Part shown: positions 1-9,612 of the stretch, piece by piece | Layout of the letters: each line of letters opens with the position of its first letter | How positions within the stretch are numbered: position 1 is the stretch's first letter | Source: JAFAGX01 sp963759875 | GTDB taxonomy: Bacteria > Acidobacteriota > Terriglobia > Terriglobales > Acidobacteriaceae | DNA: 64,000 nucleotides | NCBI GenBank assembly: GCA_963759875.1 | Contig: CAVXBB010000004.1 | Coordinates: 124,001 to 188,000 of the forward strand | Direction of reading: 5' to 3' | Notes under the pieces: generated by a model | Seen by the model: only the letters and a program-made list of their open reading frames with translations | Database searches by the model: none | Told to the model about the DNA's origin: nothing | Program-made: the position numbers and the translations under genes

Positions 1-951
1 TAAGCGAACGGAAAGGCGGCGCAATTCGTCGGTCCGTCGATCGACCACTTTTTCCAGTTCAATGGCATTGTCACGCATCGATTGTTCCAGCAACTTGCTA
101 TCGTGAATATCGGAGCAAGTACCGTACCATCGGACGACTTTTCCCCTATGATCCCGGATAGGCACGGCGCGGGCCCGGAACCAGCGATAGTCTCCGTTTT
201 TTCCACGCAGCCGATATTCCACTTCGTAATTCTCTCCCGATCGGACACACTCAAGCCAGCGCTGCTGGCTTCGTTCCCTGTCGTCCAGATGCAGATAATC
301 CCACCAACCCCAGCCTATCGCCGAGCCCGCGGCAGCGCCGGTATATTCATAAAATCGATCGCTGATGTGATCTCTGGCCCCGTCCGCTTGTCTACTAAAA
401 ATGATATCGGGAGCGGTGTGCACAATCGCATCGAGCTCCAGGTTCTTCTCAGCCAGTTCGGAGTTGAGCTCCAGCAAGGCTTGCGCTTTGGCCTCCAATT
501 CCTCAGTCCGCTTTACGACCCGCTGTTCGAGTTCACGATTCAGAGCTTCCAGCTGTTGAGTTTTGCGGTGCAATTCGGCGAACACCCTAACCTTCGCGCG
601 CAAGATTTCCTGGACGACGGGAACAGAAATGTAATCCACTGCTCCGTGCTTGTATCCCTTGAGGCGGTCCAGATCGGTCAGGTGCACAGCGGAGATGAAG
701 ATGATCGCAGTCCTCTGAAAACGGGGATGCTGGCGAATCATTGCCGCCAGCTCAAAACCGTCCAGTTCGGGCATGCTGACGTCCATCAGCACAACGGCGA
801 CGTCGGTTTTCAGCAGAATTTCAAGTGCTTCCTTGGCAGACGTCGCTTTGATCAGGTTCTCGCCCAGTTCGGCCAGCATAACCTCGTAGCTGAGCAGCTT
901 CGCCGGCTGATCGTCCACCATGAGAATATTGACCTTCTCGTCTGTGCTCAT
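1..951 (-). CDS. Response regulator with PAS domain, probable hybrid kinase (3' partial)
   Basis: The reading frame starts at ATG 951 and is still open at the left edge, giving 317 codons. Residues 1-125 form a receiver domain with the acidic pair near D13-D14 and phospho-acceptor D57 in LMDVSMPELDG. A coiled coil follows at about 130-175. A PAS/PAC domain (about 180-290) carries the typical YRWFRARAVPIRD stretch. The last visible residues (RRTDELRRLSVRL) resemble the linker that precedes a HisKA_3 dimerisation domain in other kinases of this window, so a kinase core probably follows outside. It lies 48 bases after the HAMP-array kinase on the same strand and is probably co-transcribed with it. 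The receiver and PAS calls are firm; the kinase core is inference. Confidence 0.85.
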   Translation of the reverse strand, partial: MSTDEKVNILMVDDQPAKLLSYEVMLAELGENLIKATSAKEALEILLKTDVAVVLMDVSMPELDGFELAAMIRQHPRFQRTAIIFISAVHLTDLDRLKGYKHGAVDYISVPVVQEILRAKVRVFAELHRKTQQLEALNRELEQRVVKRTEELEAKAQALLELNSELAEKNLELDAIVHTAPDIIFSRQADGARDHISDRFYEYTGAAAGSAIGWGWWDYLHLDDRERSQQRWLECVRSGENYEVEYRLRGKNGDYRWFRARAVPIRDHRGKVVRWYGTCSDIHDSKLLEQSMRDNAIELEKVVDRRTDELRRLSVRL

Positions 952-999
952 TGTTCTCTCCGCGCGTGTCTCAAGAACTAAACTCCGCTGCCCCATCGG

Positions 1000-3900
1000 T
1001 TATCTGTGAAGCCACATCCGCAGTGATGAGAGTAGTTGCTCGGTGTTGACGGGTTTGGCCAGGTACTCCGAAGCACCCGCTTCCAGACACTTCTCGCGAT
1101 CGCCCTTCATTGCTTTCGCCGTCAGAGCGATGATCGGCAGGCGCTGGAACGAACTGTTCTGCCGGATCACGCGCATCGTCGCGTACCCGTCCATCTCCGG
1201 CATCATGATGTCCATCAGCACAATCGCGACATCCGGCGTCGATTCAAGCTTTGCGACCGCTTCCCGGCCCGTGCCGGCGGTGATCACGGTCATGCCGCGG
1301 CGCTCGATCACGCTGCTGAGAGCGAAAATGTTGCGCACGTCATCGTCGACCACCAGCACCTTCTTTCCGACCAGAGCATCGTCGGAGTGGTGCAAACGGT
1401 CTAGCATCCTCTGTTTTTCTTCAGGAAGATCGGCCACGACGCGGTGCAGGAACAACGCGGTCTCATCCAGCAAGCGTTCGGGGGACTCGACTCCCTTGAC
1501 CACGACGCTGCGGGCCAGCGCATGCAGACGCGCATCCTCCTCGGGAGAAAGTTCTTTGCCGGTAAATACAACCACCGGCAAGTCACTCAGGGTTGGCGTG
1601 TCGCGGAATCGCTCCAACACCTCGAAACCTGAAATGTCGGGCAGCCGCAGGTCAAGCACCACGCAGTCGAAGGACTGGTCGTTAACGACGCGTATCGCCT
1701 CTTCACCACTCGAGACGACCGTGACGTCGATATCGTCATAGCCGAGCAGCTCTCTGATGCTGAGTTGCTCCGCCGGATTGTCTTCCACCACCAGCAAGCG
1801 CTTCCGTCGAGGAGTGGCATACTGCTTGATGCGGTTCAACGCTGTTTCCAGGCCCTCCGGTGTCGTGGGCTTGGTAACAAAGGCAAAAGCGCCGCGGGCG
1901 AGCCCATGGTTACGGTCTTCGTCGAGCGTTAACATCTGTACCGGAATGTGACGTGTTGCCGGATCCTGTTTTAAATGGTTAAGCACGGTCCAGCCCAGCA
2001 TATCGGGCAGGAAGACATCCAGCGATACGGCGGTTGGATGGTACTGGCGGGCTAGCGCCAGGGCCTCGGTGCCGCGCATCGCGACCAGCACCTTGAATCC
2101 TTTGTCCCGAGAAAGATCACACAACACGCGCGCGTAGTGTGGGTCGTCCTCAACTATGAGCAGTATGGCATCATCGGGTTGCAGATTGTCGCGGTCGTCG
2201 GGAATCTTCTCCACGGTATGTTCGGGAACGCCCGCGACCACCAATTGCACCGGCGAAACAGAGGTTGACGACCGCCGCTCCACCGTTGCTGCGCCCGAAG
2301 GACCTACGTAGGTTTGCGGCAGATAAAGGGTGAAGGTGCTGCCACGGCCCGGTGCGCTGCGCAACTGAATCTCGCCTCCTAAGAGGCTGGCCAGCTCACG
2401 GCTGATCGCCAGCCCGAGCCCTGTCCCTCCGTACTTACGGCTGGTGCCAGCATCGGCCTGCTGGAAGGCCTCGAAGATGATCCGCTGCTTATCAAATGGA
2501 ATACCAATACCCGTGTCGGCAACTTCAAAAGCCACAACCGTTGCGGCATTCCCCAGAATCGGGTGATCCTCGCTCCAACCGCTCTTAGCCACCGACACCG
2601 ACAGGCGGACGCCTCCTAGTTCAGTAAACTTGAACGCATTGGACAACAGATTCTTCAATACTTGCTGCAGACGCTTCGAGTCGGTGACCACGCTGCGAGC
2701 CAGGTTCGGATCGGTAGTCACTTCGAAGGTGAGGCGGCGGTTCTCGGCCTCGTGCCGGAAGGGACGTTCCACCATATCCAGCAGACTCGCGACGAAGACC
2801 TCCTCCGCTTCCACCGAAACCGTACCGGACTCGATCTTCGACAAATCGAGAATGTCGGTAATCAGGTTCAGTAAGTCGGTCCCAGCGCCATGAATCGTGC
2901 GCGAGAACTCGACTTGTTTCGGCGTCAAATTCCCATCCGGGTTGTCGCTGAGTTGCTGGCCCAGAACCAGGATGCTGTTGAGTGGTGTGCGCAACTCGTG
3001 TGACATGTTGGCGAGGAATTCGGATTTGTATTTCGAGGTCAAAGCCAGTTCCTTGGCCTTCTCTTCCAGGGCGCGGCGGGCTTGCTCGATTTCCTGGTTC
3101 TTGCGTTCGACTTCGACATTCTGTTCGGCGAGTTGCTGCGCCTTTTGCGCGAGCTGCTCGTTGGTTTGCTGCAGCTCCTTTTGCTGCATCTGGAGTTCGG
3201 TGGCCAATTGCTGGGACTGCTTCAACAGGCCTTCCGTCTGCATCGTGGCCTCGATACTGTTGAGCACGATTCCGATGCTGGCCGTGAGCTGTTCGAGGAA
3301 TGCCAGATGCGAGGTTGTGAAGTTACTCAGCGAGGCTAGTTCAATGACCGCCTTGACGCGATCCTCGAAGAGCACGGGGAGCACGATAACGTTTTGGGGC
3401 ACTGCTTCGAACAAACCCGACCGAATAGAGATCGTGTTTGGCGGCAATTCGGCGATCAGCATTCGCCGCTTCTCCGCCGCGCATTGTCCCACCAGGCCCT
3501 CACCTATCTTGAGGCGCCGCAGATGGCCATCTTCGCCGTCGCCGGCAAACGCCGACAGGAGCACCATCTCCGCCGATTCTTCTGTTCCCATCTGATAGAT
3601 CACGCCCTGTTGCGCGCTCACCAATGGCGCCAGTTCCGACAGAAGCATGCGTCCTACCGTCGTCAGATCGCGTTGCCCCTGCAGCATACCGGTGAAGCGG
3701 GCCAGGTTGGTCTTGAGCCAGTCCTGCTCCGTATTGCGGTCGGTGGTCAGGCGGAGGTTGTCGATCATGGTGTTGATGTTGTCTTTCAACTCCGCCACTT
3801 CACCGCTGGCCTCCACTTGAATGGATCGAGTAAGGTCGCCCTTGGTAACTGCGGTAGCGACCTCGGCAATAGCGCGCACCTGGTTGGTCAAGTTGTCAGC

Positions 3901-6900
3901 TAACAGATTCACGTTGCCGGTGAGATCCTTCCAGGTACCGGCAGCGCCAGGGACGTTCGCCTGTCCGCCGAGCCGGCCTTCGACGCCGACTTCGCGGGCC
4001 ACGGTTGTAACCTGGTCGGCGAAGGTGGCCAGCGTGTCGGTCATGTTGTTAATGGTTTCTGCCAAGGCCGCAACTTCACCCTTAGCGTTCACCGTCAGCT
4101 TTTGAGTGAGTTCGCCATTGGCGACGGCGGTCACCACCTTCACGATGCCGCGCACCTGTTCCGTAAGATTCGCGGCCATCACGTTCACGTTGTCGGTGAG
4201 GTCCTTCCATGTGCCTGCTACGCCCGGAACTTGCGCCTGCCCGCCCAGCTTGCCTTCCGTACCAACTTCGCGTGCCACGCGGGTTACTTCGGCGGCAAAG
4301 GCGTTGAGCTGATCGACCATCGTGTTGATGGTGTTCTTGAGTTCGAGAATCTCGCCCTTGACATCCACGGTGATTTTGCGCGACAAATCGCCGCGGGCGA
4401 CAGCCGTAGTCACTTCGGCGATGTTACGCACCTGGCCAGTCAAGTTTCCGGCCATGGCATTCACGGAGTCGGTAAGATCCTTCCACGTACCGGCGACTCC
4501 GGGCACGTTCGCCTGGCCACCCAAACGGCCTTCGCTACCAACTTCGCGTGCTACGCGCGTCACTTCGGCGGCGAACGAGCGCAGCTGCTCGACCATGGTG
4601 TTCAGTGTTTCCTTAAGCTGCAGGATTTCGCCGCGCACATCCACCGTGATTTTTTTCGAAAGATCGCCATTTGCAATGGCTGTCGCAACCTCGGCGATGT
4701 TCCGCACCTGGCCGGTCAGGTTGCTGGCCATGAAGTTGACATTGTCGGTGAGGTCTTTCCAGGTTCCGGCGACTCCAGGTACCTGAGCCTGTCCGCCCAG
4801 CTTTCCGTCGGTGCCGACTTCGCGCGCCACGCGCGTGACTTCCCCGGCGAACGCATTGAGCTGGTCCACCATGGTGTTGATGGTGTTTTTGAGTTCGAGA
4901 ATCTCACCCTTCACGTCGACCGTGATCTTGCGCGACAAATCGCCGCGAGCCACCGCCGTGGTCACTTCGGCGATGTTTCGGACCTGTCCGGTGAGGTTAC
5001 CGGCCATCGAGTTCACGGAGTCGGTAAGATCCTTCCACGTTCCGGCGACTCCGGGCACGTTGGCTTGTCCGCCCAGACGGCCTTCGGTGCCGACTTCACG
5101 AGCAACGCGCGTAACTTCGCCGGCGAACGCATTCAGCTGATCGACCATCGTGTTGATGGTTTCTTTCAACAGCAGAATTTCGCCGCTGACATTGACCGTA
5201 ATTTTCTTGGAGAGGTCACCGCTCGCGATAGCTGTGGAAACTTCGGCGATATTACGGACTTGGCCGGTAAGGTTGCTGGCCATGGAGTTGACGGAGTCGG
5301 TGAGATCCTTCCACGTCCCGCCGACGCCTGGAACCTGCGCCTGTCCGCCCAGTTTGCCGTCAGTGCCCACCTCGCGGGCCACGCGAGTTACTTCCGACGC
5401 AAATGAACGCAGCTGATCCACCATCGTGTTGATGGTGTCTTTAAGCTCCAGGATTTCGCCGCGCACGTCGACCGTGATCTTGCGCGACAGATCGCCGCGC
5501 GCCACAGCCATGGAGACCTCGGCAATATTGCGCACCTGGCCGGTCAGGTTGCTGGCCATGAAGTTCACGTTGTCCGTGAGATCCTTCCACGTTCCCGCTA
5601 CACCCGGGACTTGCGCCTGCCCGCCGAGTTTTCCTTCCGTACCCACTTCGCGGGCCACGCGCGTCACTTCGCCGGCGAACGCGTTAAGTTGATCCACCAT
5701 GGTGTTGATGGTGTTTTTGAGTTCGAGAATCTCGCCCTTTACGTCGACCGTGATCTTGCGCGACAAATCGCCGCGAGCCACAGCCGTTGTCACTTCGGCA
5801 ATGTTTCGGACTTGTCCGGTGAGGTTACCGGCCATCGAGTTCACGGAGTCAGTAAGATCTTTCCAGGTGCCGGCTACCCCAGGCACGTTCGCCTGTCCGC
5901 CAAGCCGGCCTTCGCTGCCGACTTCGCGGGCTACGCGCGTCACTTCGCCGGCGAAACGGTTCAGCTGATCCACCATCGTATTCAGCGTTTCCTTCAGCTG
6001 CAAAATTTCGCCGCGCACGTCCACCGTGATCTTGCGGGAAAGATCGCCATTTGCGATGGCGGTCGCTACTTCGGCGATATTACGCACCTGGCCAGTAAGG
6101 TTGCTGGCCATGAAATTGACGTTGTCCGTCAGATCCTTCCAGGTTCCGCCGACGCCGGGTACTTGCGCCTGTCCGCCGAGCTTGCCCTCCGTACCGACTT
6201 CACGAGCGACGCGCGTTACTTCGCCGGCGAACGCGTTGAGCTGGTCGACCATGGTGTTGATGGTGTCTTTAAGCTCGAGAATTTCTCCCTTTACGTCGAC
6301 CGTGATTTTGCGCGACAAATCGCCGCGGGCCACGGCAGTGGTGACCTCGGCAATGTTGCGGACCTGTGCCGTCAAGTTACCAGCCATGGCGTTGACCGAG
6401 TCGGTGAGATCTTTCCAGGTGCCGGCTACACCTACAACGACGGCTTGGCCGCCCAGTTTGCCGTCCGTGCCTACTTCACGAGCAACGCGTGTGACTTCAG
6501 ACGCAAATGAACGCAACTGGTCGACCATCGTGTTGATGGCTTCTTTGAGTTGGAGAATTTCGCCGCGCACATCGACAGTAATTTTGCGGGAGAGATCGCC
6601 GCTGGCAACGGCAGTAGCGACTTCCGCAATGTTACGCACCTGGCCAGTGAGGTTGCTGGCCATCGAGTTGACAGAATCGGTCAGGTCTTTCCACGTACCA
6701 GCCACGCCGGGTACTAATGCCTGGCCGCCCAGTTTGCCGTCCGTACCGACCTCGCGAGCCACGCGTGTCACCTCGGCCGTGAAAACGCCGAGCTGCTGAA
6801 TCATGGTGTTGACAATATTGGCGGAGCGCAGGAACTCGCCTTCCAGCGGCCGGCCGTCCACATCCAGGCGAACGGTCTGAGTCAGATTTCCCTGGGCCAC

Positions 6901-7323
6901 GGCGGCGATGGCGCGGGTAACTTCAGCGGTGGGCCGAAGCAAATCTTCGACCAGCGTATTGACCGAAACTTCGATGTCGCCCCATGCCCCTCTGGCTTCG
7001 TGAAAGCGGGTGCGTTCGCGCGTCCTACCCTCTTTGCCCACCACCTGCCCAACGCGCTTCAGTTCCTGCGCCATCTGCTGATTGGCAGCCACAATGGAGT
7101 TGAAAGTGTCGGCGATCTTCCCTTCGAGTCCCGTCCACGATCCGGGGAGTCTGACAGAAAAATCGCCGTCGCGCATGGTCTGGAGGCTGGCCAGAATCAC
7201 GCTAAGGTCAGCTGAAGCCGACTCCACAACATGCACGGAATTTCCATTGTTCTTTTCGCGTTGACGCACATCGGGTTCGCCATTGGCAACCGCAGTCGCC
7301 GTGCCTCTGTTGTTTCTTTTCAT
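1000..7323 (-). CDS. Giant soluble HAMP-array hybrid histidine kinase with three receivers
   Basis: This 2107-residue protein has no membrane segment or signal peptide, so it should be cytoplasmic. Order: divergent HAMP-like region (1-185), 11 HAMP units of 92 residues (186-1197), GAF domain (about 1225-1380), coiled coil (1385-1435), HisKA with H1442 in SHELRTP, HATPase_c (about 1550-1670, with DTGIGIP and GGTGLGL motifs), then three receivers with D1769, D1891 and D2038. The architecture resembles fungal group III (Nik1-type) osmosensing kinases and bacterial relatives, where the poly-HAMP region does the sensing. That role is inference from the family. Three receivers on one protein imply a branched or multi-step phosphorelay. 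The downstream response-regulator/PAS gene is a likely partner. Confidence 0.95.
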   Translation of the reverse strand: MKRNNRGTATAVANGEPDVRQREKNNGNSVHVVESASADLSVILASLQTMRDGDFSVRLPGSWTGLEGKIADTFNSIVAANQQMAQELKRVGQVVGKEGRTRERTRFHEARGAWGDIEVSVNTLVEDLLRPTAEVTRAIAAVAQGNLTQTVRLDVDGRPLEGEFLRSANIVNTMIQQLGVFTAEVTRVAREVGTDGKLGGQALVPGVAGTWKDLTDSVNSMASNLTGQVRNIAEVATAVASGDLSRKITVDVRGEILQLKEAINTMVDQLRSFASEVTRVAREVGTDGKLGGQAVVVGVAGTWKDLTDSVNAMAGNLTAQVRNIAEVTTAVARGDLSRKITVDVKGEILELKDTINTMVDQLNAFAGEVTRVAREVGTEGKLGGQAQVPGVGGTWKDLTDNVNFMASNLTGQVRNIAEVATAIANGDLSRKITVDVRGEILQLKETLNTMVDQLNRFAGEVTRVAREVGSEGRLGGQANVPGVAGTWKDLTDSVNSMAGNLTGQVRNIAEVTTAVARGDLSRKITVDVKGEILELKNTINTMVDQLNAFAGEVTRVAREVGTEGKLGGQAQVPGVAGTWKDLTDNVNFMASNLTGQVRNIAEVSMAVARGDLSRKITVDVRGEILELKDTINTMVDQLRSFASEVTRVAREVGTDGKLGGQAQVPGVGGTWKDLTDSVNSMASNLTGQVRNIAEVSTAIASGDLSKKITVNVSGEILLLKETINTMVDQLNAFAGEVTRVAREVGTEGRLGGQANVPGVAGTWKDLTDSVNSMAGNLTGQVRNIAEVTTAVARGDLSRKITVDVKGEILELKNTINTMVDQLNAFAGEVTRVAREVGTDGKLGGQAQVPGVAGTWKDLTDNVNFMASNLTGQVRNIAEVATAIANGDLSKKITVDVRGEILQLKETLNTMVEQLRSFAAEVTRVAREVGSEGRLGGQANVPGVAGTWKDLTDSVNAMAGNLTGQVRNIAEVTTAVARGDLSRKITVDVKGEILELKNTINTMVDQLNAFAAEVTRVAREVGTEGKLGGQAQVPGVAGTWKDLTDNVNVMAANLTEQVRGIVKVVTAVANGELTQKLTVNAKGEVAALAETINNMTDTLATFADQVTTVAREVGVEGRLGGQANVPGAAGTWKDLTGNVNLLADNLTNQVRAIAEVATAVTKGDLTRSIQVEASGEVAELKDNINTMIDNLRLTTDRNTEQDWLKTNLARFTGMLQGQRDLTTVGRMLLSELAPLVSAQQGVIYQMGTEESAEMVLLSAFAGDGEDGHLRRLKIGEGLVGQCAAEKRRMLIAELPPNTISIRSGLFEAVPQNVIVLPVLFEDRVKAVIELASLSNFTTSHLAFLEQLTASIGIVLNSIEATMQTEGLLKQSQQLATELQMQQKELQQTNEQLAQKAQQLAEQNVEVERKNQEIEQARRALEEKAKELALTSKYKSEFLANMSHELRTPLNSILVLGQQLSDNPDGNLTPKQVEFSRTIHGAGTDLLNLITDILDLSKIESGTVSVEAEEVFVASLLDMVERPFRHEAENRRLTFEVTTDPNLARSVVTDSKRLQQVLKNLLSNAFKFTELGGVRLSVSVAKSGWSEDHPILGNAATVVAFEVADTGIGIPFDKQRIIFEAFQQADAGTSRKYGGTGLGLAISRELASLLGGEIQLRSAPGRGSTFTLYLPQTYVGPSGAATVERRSSTSVSPVQLVVAGVPEHTVEKIPDDRDNLQPDDAILLIVEDDPHYARVLCDLSRDKGFKVLVAMRGTEALALARQYHPTAVSLDVFLPDMLGWTVLNHLKQDPATRHIPVQMLTLDEDRNHGLARGAFAFVTKPTTPEGLETALNRIKQYATPRRKRLLVVEDNPAEQLSIRELLGYDDIDVTVVSSGEEAIRVVNDQSFDCVVLDLRLPDISGFEVLERFRDTPTLSDLPVVVFTGKELSPEEDARLHALARSVVVKGVESPERLLDETALFLHRVVADLPEEKQRMLDRLHHSDDALVGKKVLVVDDDVRNIFALSSVIERRGMTVITAGTGREAVAKLESTPDVAIVLMDIMMPEMDGYATMRVIRQNSSFQRLPIIALTAKAMKGDREKCLEAGASEYLAKPVNTEQLLSSLRMWLHR
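3733..6768 (-). repeat. Eleven tandem 276-bp repeats encoding HAMP units
   Basis: A conserved string near GCCTGTCCGCC recurs at 3960, 4236, 4512, 4788, 5064, 5340, 5616, 5892, 6168, 6444 and 6720, exactly every 276 bases. Each unit encodes 92 residues with TRVAREVG, LGGQA, GTWKDLTD and INTMVDQL signatures. Units fall into two broad classes, one with KGEILELK and one with RGEILQLK, that largely alternate, so a 552-bp higher-order period is visible over part of the array. The two units nearest the kinase core are the most diverged. The exact phase of the unit boundaries is my choice. Confidence 0.95.
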
Positions 7324-7676
7324 CGTCTTCTCCAGGATGGAGGGAGGATCTGGAATTGTGACGGAACGCCCTGGCTCATTATGATGTCTGCCCGCATGGC
7401 CTTAGCGACGCAAGTGAACGGGTCCGCGCCGGAAGGAGCCTTGCACGCGGAGACTCTTCCGCACGGCGTGCGGCGAGCGGACACGCCACCAAAATCAGAG
7501 TCAACCTGAAACATCTGTTCTAGGTTCAACCTAGAGGAATTCACCGACCAACATCGTGTGTGTATCACGAAAAAATGCGGGTTGACTCTAGGGTCTTTAC
7601 TGTAGGGGGGAAGAGTTCCCGGCAGATTTGAAAGGGCCGATTCGCTATTCGCGACGCCCGCCGTCGGGGCGGGTGA
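7324..7676. other. Intergenic region upstream of the HAMP kinase
   Basis: No open frame here looks like a gene. The stretch holds one copy of the spaced motif CTAGGGT-N5-CTGTAGG (7588-7606). It probably contains the promoter of the HAMP kinase on the minus strand. Confidence 0.5.
7588..7606 (-). promoter_or_regulatory. Spaced motif CCTACAG-N5-ACCCTAG, copy 1
   Basis: On the minus strand this reads CCTACAG, five bases, ACCCTAG. A second copy with identical half sites and spacing lies at 8350-8368. It sits 265 bases upstream of the HAMP kinase start. It could be an operator or an alternative-sigma promoter; the function is unknown. Confidence 0.4.
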
Positions 7677-8204
7677 TCATGCGGCGGCCTCCCTCGCTAT
7701 CTCTCGGTCTGCCAATGTGGCAGTTTCGCCGGCTCCCATCCGGCGTAGCAGCTCTACGGCCCAGTCCGTTCTTGCTTTTTCGGGACATGTTACGTACACC
7801 AAGACTCCGGTGTCACCGAGCTGGTTCTCAAAACGTTCCGCGTCGCCCTCGGAAAAGCCAAGCCCGACAAGCGCGTTCGAACTGTCACAAAGGGCTGCAG
7901 AGTCCTTCCTTGTGACCAAAGCGTGAAGGAAGGCTTGTGAGCGAATGAAGAAGCCGACCGTCGGGATCATTACGGCGCCGAGTTTCATGAGCCAGCCAAT
8001 CAATTCCGCAGTGACTGCATTCGCTTCTCGCTCGGCGCTCAGTATATTCGCCTCCCGCATCACCGCAGCGATGGGATGCCTGGGCGAAACCATTACGCAG
8101 ATGTCTTCTTTGTCAAAGCCCGACTCGTTCAACGTCTGTATCACCTGGCGGAGCGCGACGTTGTCGGAGTATGTTCCGTAAGCGGCTGGTTTAGCGAAAA
8201 CCAT
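7677..8204 (-). CDS. YflT/GS17M-like stress protein lacking the glycine-rich segment
   Basis: 175 residues from ATG 8204, which has GGAGA upstream; a longer frame to 8294 lacks such a site. The N-terminus (FAKPAAYGTYSDNVALRQVI) and the C-terminus (GDAERFENQLGDTGVLVYVTC) match the layout of the YflT-like protein at 23980-24543: an N-terminal sensing-like fold, a hydrophobic middle, and a C-terminal segment that ends before an acidic tail. Here the middle (about 75-115) is a shorter ordinary hydrophobic stretch, not a glycine zipper. The family is general-stress associated; biochemical function is unknown. The family call rests on similarity to the neighbour and is moderate. Confidence 0.65.
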   Translation of the reverse strand: MVFAKPAAYGTYSDNVALRQVIQTLNESGFDKEDICVMVSPRHPIAAVMREANILSAEREANAVTAELIGWLMKLGAVMIPTVGFFIRSQAFLHALVTRKDSAALCDSSNALVGLGFSEGDAERFENQLGDTGVLVYVTCPEKARTDWAVELLRRMGAGETATLADREIAREAAA

Positions 8205-8349
8205 GATTCCATCTCCAAGATCGCACTTGCAGAAAACTGGACCCAAGGAATTGCCGAATAATATGCGCAAAATCAGTGAAGACTCCGCAATCACTGACGG
8301 GACTGAGGAAACTCGGTTTCCAGCATACGAAAACGCTGGCGGGATGCAA

Positions 8350-8368
8350 CTAGGGTAGATCCTGTAGG
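8350..8368 (-). promoter_or_regulatory. Spaced motif CCTACAG-N5-ACCCTAG, copy 2
   Basis: Both seven-base half sites and the five-base spacer match the copy at 7588-7606; the spacer sequence itself differs. It lies 146 bases upstream of the YflT-like gene starting at 8204 and just after the stop of the gene at 8374-8634. Likely a regulatory site; function unknown. Confidence 0.4.
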
Positions 8369-8373
8369 ACGAT

Positions 8374-8634
8374 CTAGCGATTTTCTAGGGGATTGCTGTC
8401 CTGGGGGATGGTCGCCTCCGGTGGCGCTTCGACCGTCACTTCCACCTCCGCACCCTTTTTCAGGCGTACTTTGTCGCCATTTTCGTCGGTCAGGGTGTTT
8501 TCGATCCGAATCTCCCGATACAGGTCATCGGCTCCGTCGATCGCGATCTGGGCTTTCTCAGGGTCGCCCGGAGTCACGGGCTTGATGATTTTTTCGACCG
8601 TTCCGGGCAGAGTGGTACTGGGTTTCTCGCTCAT
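8374..8634 (-). CDS. Small acidic hypothetical protein
   Basis: 86 residues from ATG 8634, with GAGGTGACT in front of the start. There is no signal peptide or membrane segment. The sequence is charged, with a central part (IEKI to LKKGAEVEVTVEA) that looks like a small beta-rich domain. I do not recognise the family. Its position among YflT-like and YtxH genes suggests a stress-associated role, but this is context only. Confidence 0.65.
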   Translation of the reverse strand: MSEKPSTTLPGTVEKIIKPVTPGDPEKAQIAIDGADDLYREIRIENTLTDENGDKVRLKKGAEVEVTVEAPPEATIPQDSNPLENR

Positions 8635-8898
8635 AGTCACCTCAGTGTTAGACGACAACCACGGTTAGACGGCAACCGCGCGCTCGTACAACTGGCAACC
8701 ACACTGTTTGCGGTACGCTATCGCACATCTCGTGAGATCCAGAGTTTGAGATCTAAAGTTGCGCGCTCACGTAGGAATTGATTTCGCAGCAGAGAAATAT
8801 TTCCTTGAAAACAGGGCTTACCCAAGTCATAGCTTTCTCCTGATGGCGTTGAAGATTTTCCTTCGTCAAGCCCACAAGACTGCCTGGCGTCTCGTCTG

Positions 8899-9360
8899 TC
8901 ATCCCTCGGTACCGGTGGAAGGCATGTTGGTCACGGACTGACGCACCTTTTCCGTTGCGGCTGCGGCCGATTCAAACACCCTTTTCTTCATTTCGGCGGC
9001 CTTGTCGCGAACAGATTCCCGCGTCTCCCTGCCGGATGCAGGCGCCAGCAGAATTCCCAATCCGGCGCCGATTCCTATCCCCAGCAAGAAACCCGTCACT
9101 TGTGAAGAGCGGTAGCTCCGGCCACGAAGAGCAGCGCTTGCGGCTTCGAGGCGATCGACGGCCTCGTCATATTTGCTCGCTGCGGCGTCGCTCAGATCGT
9201 CGTATCTGCCGGTAACGGTATCAGTAATATCATCCACGCTGTCTTTTAGCTTTTCGCCGATCGCCCTCCGTATTTTCGGCTCGGTGAACAGAAGGCTCAA
9301 TTTGGCAGCCAATCGCACCCAATCCTTTGCGGTATTCCTGGTTCCAGCATTACGCATCAT
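8899..9360 (-). CDS. YtxH-domain membrane-associated stress protein
   Basis: 153 residues; the start at ATG 9360 follows AAAGGGG. Residues 88-107 form a glycine-rich membrane segment (GFLLGIGIGAGLGILLAPA) followed by SGRETRESVRDKAAEMKK, the hallmark of YtxH proteins. The N-terminal 80 residues are amphipathic helix with a VDDITDTVTGRYDDL stretch. YtxH proteins are small envelope proteins linked to general stress in Bacillus; their molecular function is not established. The longer frame to 9477 has no comparable ribosome-binding site. Confidence 0.85.
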   Translation of the reverse strand: MMRNAGTRNTAKDWVRLAAKLSLLFTEPKIRRAIGEKLKDSVDDITDTVTGRYDDLSDAAASKYDEAVDRLEAASAALRGRSYRSSQVTGFLLGIGIGAGLGILLAPASGRETRESVRDKAAEMKKRVFESAAAATEKVRQSVTNMPSTGTEG

Positions 9361-9612
9361 GATTCCCCTTTCCAAGTGTCCTGACTGTAAAGGCGGAGGG
9401 AGCAGGGCAACTATCGGTTGATTCTTGTACGACAAAAAGTGCTTGCATGTATGCGGTCGTCTTAGAAACAGCGCCACCTCGTTTGTGGGCAGCCTGTGGA
9501 AGCAGGACTTCGCCTGTCTGCTACACGGGCCATTTTGCAGAAAAATACAGTATTCCCTGCATTGCTCGTCGCAGGGATGTGCTCTAGCGTTACAGCCAGT
9601 CGAGAGACATTC

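Noticed and set aside
82..981. Long plus-strand frame of 299 codons over the response-regulator gene
   Set aside because: It is antisense to the receiver/PAS reading frame, which has clear domain motifs and the proper start; the plus-strand product has no family character.
4102..5406. 434-codon plus-strand frame and other long frames over the HAMP array
   Set aside because: The array lacks stops on the reverse strand because of its repeated composition; the products are repetitive antisense of HAMP units.
3733..6768. CRISPR-like regular spacing
   Set aside because: The 276-base period is an in-frame protein repeat with no short conserved repeat and variable spacer structure.
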